Shown: positions 1 to 8,425 of the stretch, in pieces
Numbering within the stretch: the first letter of the stretch is position 1
Layout of the letters: each line of letters begins with the position of its first letter
Program-made: the position numbers and the translations under genes
DNA from: SCGC-AAA471-B05 sp032249055
GTDB lineage: Archaea > Thermoproteota > Thermoprotei > Gearchaeales > Gearchaeaceae
NCBI GenBank assembly: GCA_032249055.1
Contig: JAVVGP010000003.1
Span: forward strand, 1 to 34,607
Reading direction: 5' to 3'
Length of the DNA: 34,607 bases
Notes under the pieces: model-generated
The model's database searches: none
The model's input: the letters and a program-made list of their open reading frames with translations, nothing else
Told to the model about the DNA's origin: nothing

Positions 1-849
1 TTTCCTTTCTTTTTCTGCTACCAACATAACTTTATTATTATAACTTTTAGCTATGGTTTTTAATTCATTAATGTAATTCAATGCTTCAGAACTTCTTAGC
101 AAATGGTGATCTACTATTAAATTTGGAATATATTTACAAAGGATCTTTAAATTTTCAATTCCTTTATTAAAATTTTCTATGCTAACTTTGCTTCCAACTA
201 AATATAAAGGAGGGCCGCTCAGCAATAAAGTATCAGGTTTTTCCCTTATGATTAAATCACAAGTTATTTTGCTCATTGGACCTTCAATATCTGAACCAAA
301 GATGAACTTTTCTCCACTCTCTTCAATTATTACCATTATAACATAGCCAAGCTGAGTATTTTCTTCCCCATGAGGAACAGCTTTGGAAAATTTTAGTTTT
401 ACACTATTAAATTTCTCTTCTTTTTCATCAGCTATTTTAATTTCCCTTGCTACTTTTTTTAATTTAGGTATAAATTCATTTGCTCTTTCCCTTTGGCTAT
501 GATTTATGTTATTATAATAATCTTTTAAAAAGACAATTTTGTTTGAGTAAATTTTTTTGGCACTTTCAAAATTGGCAAAAGTCCACAGATTATCTATCTT
601 GTCCCAGAAAGGAGTATAATGGTCATAATGGTAATGGGTAATACAAATTATATCAGCTAAATTAGAAATTTCTTCAATTCTTCTTCTTGCTTTATATAAT
701 TCTTTATATTCAATTTCATGTGGCATTAATCCAAATCTAGGTCCTAAAGCTACTCCTGGATCAATTAAAATTTTGATATTCTTGCATTCAACGAAAGTTG
801 CTAAAGACCTTGTTCCTAATGTTTCTGCAGAAATTATATTTATTTCCAT
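1..849 (-). CDS. UPF0282 metallo-beta-lactamase-fold protein, C-terminus cut by window edge
   Basis: The reading frame is open from an ATG at 849 to base 1, giving 283 codons and then leaving the window, so the C-terminus is missing. The N-terminus has the UPF0282 pattern: ESLG-like ETLGTRSLATFVE at residues 9-21, LIDPGVALGPRFG at 28-40, and the metal-binding motif HYHYDH at 72-77. Further ligand-type motifs are GSDIEG near 185-190 and VDHH near 246-249. The family is archaeal, usually a little over 300 residues, and has no established substrate; metal-dependent hydrolase activity is inferred from the fold. Its ATG overlaps the stop codon of the upstream DUF354 gene (TAATG), so the two are probably co-transcribed and translationally coupled. 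It is distinct from the beta-CASP nuclease at 3198-5072. Confidence 0.87.
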   Translation of the reverse strand, partial: MEINIISAETLGTRSLATFVECKNIKILIDPGVALGPRFGLMPHEIEYKELYKARRRIEEISNLADIICITHYHYDHYTPFWDKIDNLWTFANFESAKKIYSNKIVFLKDYYNNINHSQRERANEFIPKLKKVAREIKIADEKEEKFNSVKLKFSKAVPHGEENTQLGYVIMVIIEESGEKFIFGSDIEGPMSKITCDLIIREKPDTLLLSGPPLYLVGSKVSIENFNKGIENLKILCKYIPNLIVDHHLLRSSEALNYINELKTIAKSYNNKVMLVAEKERK

Positions 850-1817
850 TATTCCAACAAATATGGAAAATCTTTTTTGATTATATCATCAAAAATTTCC
901 AAAGGATCTTCCATTTTATTATACAAAGATTCTTTTCTTTTCAAAGGATTTTTAGCAAAATCTTTAACCAATTTTATTATTTCCTCACTTTTAGTAGCAT
1001 GAATTATCATATTTTCTCTTACAAATCTTTCATACATTTTTTGAACAATAGGAAGATAATCTATAATTAAAGGCACACCGCTAACCAAGGCTTCTCCTAT
1101 TATTGAACCCGTAGCAATAACTATATCAGCTTTTGTTAATAATGTAGGAACATCAACAAATTTTCCGACATATCTTTCCAATGTAATTAAATTTATTTCC
1201 TCGCTTAACTTTCTCAATTCATTAACTAAATAATTAAAAGTATTTTTATCTCTTTCAATATGGGAAGCTAAGTATGCAGGCTCTCTAATTATAACGTTTA
1301 TTTTGTTTTCTACAATTAAATTTTTAATATTTTCATAGTTATATTCATGTCTCTTTAACCATGTTACTGGAGTTAAACCATTGTATTCTATGACTTTTTG
1401 TGCTCCTAACTTTTTAAATTCATCTCCGCATCCTTTAGGTACGATCATCAAAGTTGCCAAAGGAGCAGTAAGTCTTGATGCAAACACAGATTCTGGAGAA
1501 TCATTGAAATCAAATATAGGTTTTCCTGCTTGAAAGCATATTCTTGAAGCTTCCACACTTCCATGATGAATTAAAGCTTTAGGGTTATTCTTTAAAAACC
1601 ATTTTAATAATTCATAACTTCTTTCGATACTAAAAACAAGTTTTTCTGTTATATTTTTTCCATGTTTTCCGATAACTTCGTATTTAATCCCAAGATTATT
1701 TAGAGCAGTTATACTTTCAGAATATTCTCTTGAAGTTATTAAAGAAGGATATTTTTCAGCAAAATATTTAAAAAATCTTGCTTGTTTTGCTGTAAGTATG
1801 TCTATCCAAAATTCCAT
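849..1817 (-). CDS. DUF354 family protein, GT-B glycosyltransferase-like
   Basis: This 322-residue protein begins MEFWIDILTAKQARFF, the characteristic start of archaeal DUF354 proteins. It continues with a VIGKHGK segment near residue 48-54, IHHGSVEAS near 103-111 and ATGSIIGEALVSGVPLI near 235-251. The latter resembles the nucleotide-sugar-binding C-terminal half of GT-B glycosyltransferases. No reaction is established for the family; a role in surface polysaccharide or glycan synthesis is an inference from the fold. No signal peptide or membrane segment is visible. The gene reads minus and its stop overlaps the start of the UPF0282 gene. A TATA-like run (about 1835-1850) lies at leaderless distance upstream of the ATG. 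Confidence 0.8.
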   Translation of the reverse strand: MEFWIDILTAKQARFFKYFAEKYPSLITSREYSESITALNNLGIKYEVIGKHGKNITEKLVFSIERSYELLKWFLKNNPKALIHHGSVEASRICFQAGKPIFDFNDSPESVFASRLTAPLATLMIVPKGCGDEFKKLGAQKVIEYNGLTPVTWLKRHEYNYENIKNLIVENKINVIIREPAYLASHIERDKNTFNYLVNELRKLSEEINLITLERYVGKFVDVPTLLTKADIVIATGSIIGEALVSGVPLIIDYLPIVQKMYERFVRENMIIHATKSEEIIKLVKDFAKNPLKRKESLYNKMEDPLEIFDDIIKKDFPYLLE

Positions 1818-1993
1818 TATGAATTAATAATTCTATGTAATAAATACTTAAGAGATATATTTGTGAAAATTGCTTTTGTTTTTTTAACTAAGATCAAATT
1901 ATTGCTCTTTCTTTCTATCTTAAAAATACCCTTTATTTTTTAATTGCTTAATTTCCTTTTAATTTATTTAATAGGAAAGAAATAACATAAATT

Positions 1994-3046
1994 GTGAAAA
2001 TATTAATAATAGGTGCCGGGCCTGCAGGTTTAAATTGCGCATATTGGGCATCAAGGGAAGGTCATGAGGTGGAGTTATATGAAATGAGAAATAAGTTAGC
2101 CTTTAAGCCCTGTGGAGAAGCGGTTTTTTCTGAAGGTTTTGACTTCGTTCCTATAAAACCTGAAGAATCAAAATGGGCTTTAAATTATGTTGATAAGGCT
2201 GTAGTATACTATGAAGGAGAAGAAATATTTGAAATAGACACAAAACCTTATTATGGTTGGATTATAAACAAATCTTTATTTCTTGAAGATCTTATGAATC
2301 AAGCAGTAGATGAAGGAGCAAAAATTTTCTTAAATAAAAAAATAGAAAGCATCGAAGAAGAAAAATATGATTTAATAGTTGACGCAGCAGGCTATGTAGC
2401 TACATATGCTAGAAGAAAAGGCTTGGATTATAAAAATTACAAATTGGCACCTGCAATTAGAGGTTATGGGAAAACTAATAAAATTAAGGAAGATACTCTT
2501 TACATTGATTTTTTTGGTTCAGGATATGTTTGGATATTTCCTTATGGTAAAGGCTATGTAAACTATGGTATAGGAGGACTTTTAACTTCTAAAAACTTTT
2601 ATCTTGAAAGAATGCAAAGATTTTTAAAAAAATTTGATGTTGAACCTCTGGGAAAAATTGAAGGAGCAGCTTTTCCTGTAAGTGGTCCTTTAAAACAGCT
2701 AAGAATAGGTAAAGTGGTTGTTGCAGGAGATTCTGCTGGTATGGTTATGCCTTCAAGCGGTGAAGGGATTCGTTTTGCCCTTTTTGTAGGAAAAAATTGC
2801 TTTAAAAATGATTATGAGAAAATTTTTTGGGAAAAGTATGGTGAAAAGTTGATTTTTGGCAAAAAATTTGTAAATTTCTGGATGAAATTAAATGAGAAGG
2901 AGATAATAAAAATAGTTAAAACATTAAAACCTATGACTTTAATGGAAGCTTTTATTGAAGGAAAAAAACCAAGCATATTAGAAATATTAAAGTTAATTTC
3001 AGAACCTTCTATAATTCAAAAGACATTAAAAGCAATGTATATTTAA
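1994..3046 (+). CDS. Geranylgeranyl reductase family FAD-dependent oxidoreductase
   Basis: This 350-residue flavoprotein starts at GTG with the Rossmann FAD motif KILIIGAGPAGLNCAYWA (residues 2-19). It has the family's KPCGEAVF segment (about 37-44), which in digeranylgeranylglycerophospholipid reductases holds a conserved cysteine. The second FAD motif VVVAGDSAGMVMPSSGEGIRFA lies in the 240s to 260s. Characterised members saturate the isoprenoid chains of archaeal membrane lipids or of quinones; which of these applies cannot be told from sequence. The length is somewhat below the usual 390-450 residues, with a short C-terminal part. A TATA-like stretch (about 1957-1974) precedes the GTG closely, which favours this start. 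The gene stands alone on the plus strand between minus-strand genes. Confidence 0.85.
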   Translation: MKILIIGAGPAGLNCAYWASREGHEVELYEMRNKLAFKPCGEAVFSEGFDFVPIKPEESKWALNYVDKAVVYYEGEEIFEIDTKPYYGWIINKSLFLEDLMNQAVDEGAKIFLNKKIESIEEEKYDLIVDAAGYVATYARRKGLDYKNYKLAPAIRGYGKTNKIKEDTLYIDFFGSGYVWIFPYGKGYVNYGIGGLLTSKNFYLERMQRFLKKFDVEPLGKIEGAAFPVSGPLKQLRIGKVVVAGDSAGMVMPSSGEGIRFALFVGKNCFKNDYEKIFWEKYGEKLIFGKKFVNFWMKLNEKEIIKIVKTLKPMTLMEAFIEGKKPSILEILKLISEPSIIQKTLKAMYI

Positions 3047-3063
3047 AAATGCTAATTTTAAAG

Positions 3064-3167
3064 TGCCGGGGGTGGGATTTGAACCCACGACACCGGATTT
3101 CACGCATGCCTGACCCTTGGCATTGCATTATGAGTCCGGCATCCTAGCCAGGCTAGATGACCCCGGC
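3064..3167 (-). tRNA. tRNA-Met(CAT), probably elongator, with 30-nt intron
   Basis: On the minus strand GCCGGGG (3161-3167) pairs with CCCCGGC, followed by discriminator A and no encoded CCA. The D stem ATCT/GGAT, anticodon stem CCGGA/TCCGG and T arm GTGGG-TTCAAAT-CCCAC all fit. The anticodon loop reads CTCATA-A, giving CAT. It is interrupted after position 37 by about 30 nt (3099-3128), the canonical archaeal intron site. The intron contains an ATGCC/GGCAT helix. The mature length is 74 nt. The GCCGGGG acceptor suggests elongator Met rather than initiator. A tRNA-Ile with a modified CAT anticodon is a less likely alternative. Confidence 0.93.
3099..3128 (-). other. tRNA-Met intron at position 37/38
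   Basis: These 30 nt must be removed to close the 7-nt anticodon loop of the tRNA-Met. The boundaries are placed by loop geometry and may shift by one base because of flanking A residues. Confidence 0.8.
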
Positions 3168-3197
3168 TTTTTTAATATAATAATTAAATTAAAAAAA

Positions 3198-5072
3198 TTA
3201 AATTTCTTTAAATACTCTTTCATAAACACTTCTTAAATCAGGATTAATTTTGATTTCTTCTTCGCATAATTTCTTTATTTCTTCTATTGAAGGAGCTTTA
3301 ATATTAAATCTTGAAAAGTTTTCTTCAAAACTTTTTAATGTTTCTTTTAATTTGGATAAGGAAGAAATTTCTATATTTAGCTGGGCTTTCATTGTTCCGC
3401 CTTTTAATACTAGGTTTTTAAAGAATTTCGGTGCTGTTTCGTTTAGCTGGTCAAATAACATTTTTATTGCACTTTTTCCATGAATTTTTTCTAATATATT
3501 TGCCAAGTTTTCTAAAATAAAGGCAGGATACGTAAAATCTATTGCATTATCTCTATAAGAATATTTTACTGCATACCTAAAAGCAATAAAAAATACTGAT
3601 TTAACCTTTTCATGGTTTTTAATTTGATGTAAAATTTCTTGATTTTCTAACCATTTTAAAATATTTTCTTCGTTTATTGTCTTTCTTTCATCAAATAAAC
3701 CTTTGAATTCTTTATTCATTCTTTCAATTAAAAAATCTAAAACTTCTTCTTCCATTATTTGCATCTTTTTGCATACTTTTAAAGTAAGTTCCAAGTTTAA
3801 TTCATCCAGTTCTTTTGGTACAGATAAGTAAATGTTTTGAAAATCTTTAGCAAAAATATTACTCAGAAATTCTTTTGTCAAATCGTTTCCATGGGTGAGA
3901 ATTACTCCTTTTACTGATGATTTTTTAATAAGTTGAAGATAATCTGAAACATTACCATGTTCATTTATTTCTATTAAATGAACACCACATCTTTTGCCTA
4001 AAGCTACCCCTTCAAAATCTATTAGTTCTCCTTTTCTAGCCATTATAAGCTTTTTAGCTATTGTCTTCTCCTCAACTTTACCTGTAAATATAACTGTACT
4101 TCTTTCATCCAAAATGTATTCTTGAACATAAATTAAACTTGGTCCATGTCTTAAGTTGGCTGGTGTTGTTAAAACTATATAAGGCTGTTCTGACTTTATT
4201 ATATCCTTTCTCATAACATCGCTTACTTCCTTTATTAATCCTGCAGATTTAACATTTAAGTACGTATCTTTTAAGTAACCTTTAAGCATTAAATAGTACC
4301 TATCGTATATTTTAAAAGCATCTCTTACACTTCCATCAATGAAAATATTAACACGTGGTAATTCGTTTGATAAAATTTTGCTTGCTAAATAAGTTGCAAT
4401 TTCCTGAGCCCTTCCAATAGCTGGAATTGGCATTATAACCTTTCCTTTCAGCTTAATGGTGTTTGAGATTATCTGAATAATTTTTTCCATGCTTTTAAAG
4501 AATGTTTCTTCACCTAAACTAAAATTACATTCTGAAATTAACAGATCAGTTCCTGTTTGAGGCAGGAAAAATTGTCCTGCCAAAGGTAAATTCATTAAAC
4601 TTATATCGCCTGTATAGAGAATTAATTCTGAATCAATTCTTATTAAATAAGATAATGCTCCTAATATATGTCCAGCTTGTATAGGTAAGACTTTTATGTT
4701 GTCACCTATTTTTATTATTTCTCCTTCTTTTACAAAATTCACCGTTTCAATTACCTCATCGATTTCTTTCTTAGGAATTCTATATTTCTGTTTGATTTCT
4801 AAATTACTTATCGTAATTTTGCTTAACTCTTTTGTCGGCTCGCTCATATAAACATTCGCATCTGGAAACATTCTTTTAAGTATTGTTAAGCTTCCTACAT
4901 GGTCTGCATGTGCATGCGTTATAAAGATATGTTTGACTTCTTTATCAATTTTAGTAAAATCTGGCATTTCATATTGGTAACCACAGTCGAATACTATTCC
5001 TTCATTATTTACACTGAACAATATTAAATTTGGCTTTCCTATGCTGCAACCACTTATGAATTTGATTTTCAT
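3198..5072 (-). CDS. Beta-CASP metallo-beta-lactamase nuclease (CPSF/RNase J-like) with long C-terminal extension
   Basis: From the ATG at 5072 the product has 624 residues. The metallo-beta-lactamase core shows HAHADH at 53-58, a metal-ligand histidine in AGH near 135 and TGD near 154-156. Beta-CASP-type motifs follow: ISE near 179-181, LRHGPS in the early 300s and LTHGN near 390. These features predict a zinc-dependent ribonuclease acting in RNA 3'-end processing or decay. There is no N-terminal KH domain, so it is not aCPSF1. Residues from about 420 to the end are an unusual charged, largely helical extension that I do not recognise. Classical aCPSF2 and RNase J are near 420-450 residues. 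A TTG three codons upstream (5081) is possible, but the ATG fits the usual MKIKF start and sits about 25 nt after a TATA-like run (5098-5107). Confidence 0.83.
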   Translation of the reverse strand: MKIKFISGCSIGKPNLILFSVNNEGIVFDCGYQYEMPDFTKIDKEVKHIFITHAHADHVGSLTILKRMFPDANVYMSEPTKELSKITISNLEIKQKYRIPKKEIDEVIETVNFVKEGEIIKIGDNIKVLPIQAGHILGALSYLIRIDSELILYTGDISLMNLPLAGQFFLPQTGTDLLISECNFSLGEETFFKSMEKIIQIISNTIKLKGKVIMPIPAIGRAQEIATYLASKILSNELPRVNIFIDGSVRDAFKIYDRYYLMLKGYLKDTYLNVKSAGLIKEVSDVMRKDIIKSEQPYIVLTTPANLRHGPSLIYVQEYILDERSTVIFTGKVEEKTIAKKLIMARKGELIDFEGVALGKRCGVHLIEINEHGNVSDYLQLIKKSSVKGVILTHGNDLTKEFLSNIFAKDFQNIYLSVPKELDELNLELTLKVCKKMQIMEEEVLDFLIERMNKEFKGLFDERKTINEENILKWLENQEILHQIKNHEKVKSVFFIAFRYAVKYSYRDNAIDFTYPAFILENLANILEKIHGKSAIKMLFDQLNETAPKFFKNLVLKGGTMKAQLNIEISSLSKLKETLKSFEENFSRFNIKAPSIEEIKKLCEEEIKINPDLRSVYERVFKEI

Positions 5073-5232
5073 GGATATCAATATATAGAAAAATTTGGTT
5101 ATATTTTTCTCTTAAAAAATCTATGATGCTAATTTTTCGATATTTATGTTAATTTTATGAGATTTTTAGGCTTAATCAAAATTTGAAGCGATTAATTAAA
5201 ATGAAAACCTGCTCTTTAAGACAAGGAAGAAG

Positions 5233-6294
5233 TCAAACTTCAATTCTTTCACTTGAAGCTTTTCTTAGTCTATTCATTATAGTTAAACCAAGACCTTTAT
5301 CATCAATTCCTTCTACTATAAAGATATCAGCGTTGCTTTTATCTACCATTCTTAAGTTATCGAATAAGCTATAAGCTATTTGGAAATAATTATTCTTGCT
5401 TCCAAGTTTTATTATGACTTCGCATTTTCCCTTAAATAATTCAAAGTTTTCTTCAGTAATTAGCAGTCCAACTCTTTTACCTTTTCTTTTTTCTAATTCT
5501 AATAATTCATGAATTTTTTGTATTTTTTTATTTTCTTCTCCCTCAACTAATATTAAAGGTTTTTGAGGAGCATAATGTCTGTATTTTAATCCTGGAGAAA
5601 CTACGATATCTTTCTCGGTAAACTTTTTTAATCCCTTTGCAATCTCATTTACTATAACTTCTCCAACTTCTTTTAAAATTTCTTCTATTGGCAGAGCACC
5701 TGGTCTAAGTAATAAAGGTGGTTCTTTTGTAAAATCTATTACAGTAGATTCTACACCGAATAATGTTTTTCCTCCATCAATAATTAAAGGTATCAATCCT
5801 TCTAAATCATTTAAAACATGCTCAGCACAAGTAGGACTAGGTTTACCTGCTTTGTTAGCACTAGGAGCAGCTATAGGTTTTTCTGATAGATCAATCAATT
5901 TTAAAGCTACAGGATGGGAAGGCATTCTTACTGCTACTGTAGGTAATCCTGCAGAAACTTCATCAACGATTGTTTTTCTTCTTTTTAATACGACTGTCAA
6001 AGGACCCGGCCAAAATTTTTTAGTTAAATTGTAAATTACTTCAGGAATATCATATGCAACATTTTCAATATCTTCATGTTTAGATATATGTACAATTATA
6101 GGGTTATCTAAAGGTCTACCTTTTGCTAGAAAAATTTTTTTAACAGCAAATGAATTCGTTGCATCTGCTCCTAAACCATAAACTGTTTCTGTTGGAAAAG
6201 CTACTACCTCTCCTTTCTTTATATACTCTGCTGCTTCTTTTATAAGATGATCTTCAGGATTAAAAGGATCAACTTTAATTATTTTAGTCTTCAC
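5233..6294 (-). CDS. sua5: L-threonylcarbamoyladenylate synthase (Sua5 type)
   Basis: Sua5 makes threonylcarbamoyl-AMP from threonine, bicarbonate and ATP for the t6A37 modification of ANN-decoding tRNAs. The 353-residue product has the YrdC domain (about 10-210) with FPTETVYGLGADA, KGRPLDNP, PGPLTVVL and PSANKAGKPSPT, the residues that bind nucleotide and threonine. The linker SPGLKYRHYAP (in the 230s-240s) leads to the C-terminal Sua5 domain, so this is the long Sua5 form rather than the short YrdC form. Translation probably starts at GTG 6294 (KTKIIKVDP follows). It lies between two minus-strand tRNA genes and may be read from its own promoter in 6295-6334. Its partners of the KEOPS complex are not in the window. 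Confidence 0.95.
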   Translation of the reverse strand: MKTKIIKVDPFNPEDHLIKEAAEYIKKGEVVAFPTETVYGLGADATNSFAVKKIFLAKGRPLDNPIIVHISKHEDIENVAYDIPEVIYNLTKKFWPGPLTVVLKRRKTIVDEVSAGLPTVAVRMPSHPVALKLIDLSEKPIAAPSANKAGKPSPTCAEHVLNDLEGLIPLIIDGGKTLFGVESTVIDFTKEPPLLLRPGALPIEEILKEVGEVIVNEIAKGLKKFTEKDIVVSPGLKYRHYAPQKPLILVEGEENKKIQKIHELLELEKRKGKRVGLLITEENFELFKGKCEVIIKLGSKNNYFQIAYSLFDNLRMVDKSNADIFIVEGIDDKGLGLTIMNRLRKASSERIEV

Positions 6295-6334
6295 AAGTTA
6301 GATAATAGGAAAATTAAATAAAATTGTTAAAAAA

Positions 6335-6429
6335 TGGGGCCGCCAGGATTTGAACCTGGGACCATGCGGTCCCAAGCCGCACATTTTGGTCATGCTTTAA
6401 GCATTCTAACCAAGCTGAACTACGGCCCC
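6335..6429 (-). tRNA. tRNA-Pro(TGG) with 20-nt non-canonical intron
   Basis: On the minus strand GGGGCCG (6423-6429) pairs with CGGCCCC, with discriminator A and no encoded CCA. The anticodon arm is TGCGG-CTTGGGA-CCGCA, giving TGG, and the T arm is CCAGG-TTCAAAT-CCTGG. Between the D stem (GTTC/GAAT) and the anticodon stem there are 20 extra nucleotides. Removing them yields a standard 75-nt tRNA. The anticodon loop itself is uninterrupted, so the intron is at a non-canonical site around 26/27. Confidence 0.92.
6382..6401 (-). other. Non-canonical tRNA-Pro intron (about position 26/27)
   Basis: The 20-nt insert is flanked by AATG direct repeats, so the exact splice point may lie anywhere from 22/23 to 26/27. 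Its sequence can pair with the D-loop region: TTGGT with ACCAA outside, and ATGC with GCAT inside, separated by unpaired bases. This gives the kind of bulged helix that the archaeal splicing endonuclease needs. Confidence 0.7.
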
Positions 6430-6510
6430 TTACACATATTATATTTTAAGGAGTTATTTTAAAATTTTCTTGTTATTTATAACACTACTTCTTAAAATTA
6501 AAGAAAAATT

Positions 6511-6517
6511 AATATAT
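6511..6517 (+). promoter_or_regulatory. TATA-like box of the 5S rRNA gene
   Basis: AATATAT is centred about 26 nt before the first base of the 5S rRNA, the archaeal TATA-to-start distance. This supports an independent promoter for the solitary 5S gene. Confidence 0.5.
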
Positions 6518-6539
6518 TGCAATAAAAAAATTAATAATA

Positions 6540-6662
6540 GCCAGCCGGCCATAGGGAGCGGGAAATACCCGGACCCTTTCCGAACCCGGAAGTTAAACCG
6601 CTCACCGTGGCTACTTTTAGTACGGTCCGAAAGGCCGTGCGAAGGTAGCCATGCCGGCTGGC
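6540..6662 (+). rRNA. rrf: 5S ribosomal RNA
   Basis: The 123-nt segment begins and ends with complementary 10-mers GCCAGCCGGC and GCCGGCTGGC (helix I). It contains 5S signatures such as CCGAACCCGGAAGTTAAACC in the helix II/III region and the helix IV/V hairpin around TACGGTCCGAAAGGCCGT. It is far more G+C-rich than its flanks, as expected of a structural RNA from a thermophile. No 16S or 23S gene adjoins it, so it is unlinked, as is common in crenarchaea. Its own TATA-like box lies at -26. Confidence 0.96.
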
Positions 6663-6772
6663 TTTTAAAGCTTATCAAATAAAAGTTTCATAAGGATTGA
6701 TTTTTCCTTTAAAGACAAGTTCACTTTTTAGGATTATAAAAAGTTTTTCATGGGAAGCATTTAAAAGTTTTA

Positions 6773-8194
6773 GTGAATAATTTAATATTAATGAATAAGA
6801 ATAGTACCTTCAGCATTGGAGAATATTTAGTTATGCCTATTTTTGTAATGTTAAGAAGATTTTATTTAATTTTTTACAAATTTTTATTTTTAAGAAACAT
6901 GTTTTTAACTAAGAAATTTAAAAAAATGAAATATAATAAAAAAGCTCAATCTCAAATTTCTACGTCAATAATAGTTGTAGTATTAATTATTGCTATGATA
7001 ATTCTTTTATTTATTTTGTATCCCTATTTTCCTCGTGCATTCCCTTCACCGTTTAATCCAACCAGTTCAAATTCCTCAGACGCCTTAGTATATTTGTTTT
7101 ATTTATTTTGGATTTTCTTTCTTTTGTTTGGTATGATGGCTTTTCTCATGCCAGGTTTTCAACTATCCATTGCAAGAAGGTCTATATTAAATAGAATACA
7201 GGGAAAATTAAGAATTTTAGATGCCTTAGATAATAGGGCTAAAAAAATATTAGCTGAACAATTAAAAAAGTATGGTGGTAATGTTGAAGAGTTGAAGGAT
7301 AATGTAAAAGAAATTGTTGAATATTTTGAAATAGACCCTGTAGAAAGAGATCCAAGCGGCATTCTTAATAGATTAGAATATATCCTCGATGTAACAAAAT
7401 ATAGATTTCAAACTTTAATTAAAACATATGCACCAAAAGTAAATAAAGATGAATTGGATTCGCTATCTGATACAGCTGCAGTTGCACTTGTCATTCACTT
7501 ATTAAATAAGCAAGCAAAGCACTGGTATTTATTAGCTGAAAAATACAAAAATTATTATCTTGCTGTTCAGCTTGAATTTCTTATGCCTATAATTTTAGAC
7601 CTTGCAAGAAGCTTTTTAAGAGCCATTCCAGCAACTACAATGCAAATTCCAATAGGAGATGGTATTGGTCCTTTAGTTATTGCAAGAATGTATAAAGATT
7701 TAGGTGTAACGCAATTAAGAAATGTAGGTAATGATATGATTTTAGGTGAAGCTATATATCAAAATAGAAAGTTATTACTAATGAAAGCCAAAGGACCTGC
7801 TTCAAGAGTAGGAAAGCCAGGTGCAGCGGTTAGACAAATAATGGAAGAATTGCAAGGAAAAGTAGATTTGATTGTCACAATAGATGCTGCATTAAAGTAT
7901 GAAGGAGAAGAAACTGGTTCTATTGCTCAAGGTGTAGGTGCAGCTATAGGAGATCCAGGTCCTGAAAAGTTTAAAATTGAAGAAAGTGCAATGAAATATA
8001 GAATACCATTGTTAGCTATAATTATCAAGCAAAGCTTTGCAGAGGCAGTTTCACCTATGCTAAAAGTGATAGCTGAGAAGGCAGATGTTGTAGTTGAAAA
8101 AGTTAAAAAATTAGTTATTGAAACAGTTCCTGAAGGAGGAACAGCATTAATAATAGGAATAGGAAATACTTTAGGAATAGGTGAAGTATCATGA
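6773..8194 (+). CDS. DUF1512 family membrane protein
   Basis: The product has up to 473 residues and two hydrophobic spans (about 65-85 and 104-127) joined by a Pro/Ser-rich loop. A large soluble domain follows, with GDGIGPLVIARM near 299-310, AKGPASRVGKPG near 340-351 and a Gly-rich C-terminus. This matches archaeal DUF1512, a conserved family without a known function. The first TM is preceded by KKAQSQIS, which recalls a class III signal, but the protein is not a pilin. The start is uncertain: GTG 6773, ATG 6791 or ATG 6926 (MKYNKKAQSQ). The open upstream 51 codons and a TATA-like box near 6733-6743 favour an early start. Its last codons overlap the zinc-ribbon gene by ATGA. Confidence 0.78.
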   Translation: MNNLILMNKNSTFSIGEYLVMPIFVMLRRFYLIFYKFLFLRNMFLTKKFKKMKYNKKAQSQISTSIIVVVLIIAMIILLFILYPYFPRAFPSPFNPTSSNSSDALVYLFYLFWIFFLLFGMMAFLMPGFQLSIARRSILNRIQGKLRILDALDNRAKKILAEQLKKYGGNVEELKDNVKEIVEYFEIDPVERDPSGILNRLEYILDVTKYRFQTLIKTYAPKVNKDELDSLSDTAAVALVIHLLNKQAKHWYLLAEKYKNYYLAVQLEFLMPIILDLARSFLRAIPATTMQIPIGDGIGPLVIARMYKDLGVTQLRNVGNDMILGEAIYQNRKLLLMKAKGPASRVGKPGAAVRQIMEELQGKVDLIVTIDAALKYEGEETGSIAQGVGAAIGDPGPEKFKIEESAMKYRIPLLAIIIKQSFAEAVSPMLKVIAEKADVVVEKVKKLVIETVPEGGTALIIGIGNTLGIGEVS

Positions 8195-8412
8195 GTAGGG
8201 AAATAATGGAAATTATAGAAGAAAGTTTAAAAGTTAATACTAAAACTTTGCTTGAGTGTGAAAAATGCAAAGAAAAAGTTGAAAGAGATCATAAAGAAGG
8301 AGATTACGTTAATAAATTAACTGATGAAAAATGTCCAAAATGTTCAAATAATATGTATATTAAGCTAATCTATGCTATACAACCTATAACACGAAGACAA
8401 CCTTTATTCTAA
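8191..8412 (+). CDS. Small zinc-ribbon protein
   Basis: The 73-residue protein has two CxxC knuckles, CEKC (about 23-26) and CPKC (about 48-51), spaced as in a zinc ribbon. Basic and charged residues surround them, and the tail is ITRRQPLF. No catalytic motif is present; a nucleic-acid or protein adaptor role is the usual expectation but is not shown. Its ATG overlaps the stop of the DUF1512 gene, so the two are very probably translated together. I do not recognise a named family. Confidence 0.7.
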   Translation: MSREIMEIIEESLKVNTKTLLECEKCKEKVERDHKEGDYVNKLTDEKCPKCSNNMYIKLIYAIQPITRRQPLF

Positions 8413-8425
8413 GTTTTGTTTAATT

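Noticed and set aside
5073..5081. TTG start at 5081 for the beta-CASP nuclease
   Set aside because: The ATG three codons later gives the family-like MKIKF start and better TATA spacing.
5183..5374. Plus-strand 63-codon ORF
   Set aside because: It lies mostly antisense to the Sua5 C-terminus and its composition is that of a shadow frame. The remaining 5082-5232 gap shows only AT-rich promoter-like DNA.
6454..6682. Short ORFs on both strands over 6454-6682
   Set aside because: They run through the 5S rRNA gene and have no protein-like features.
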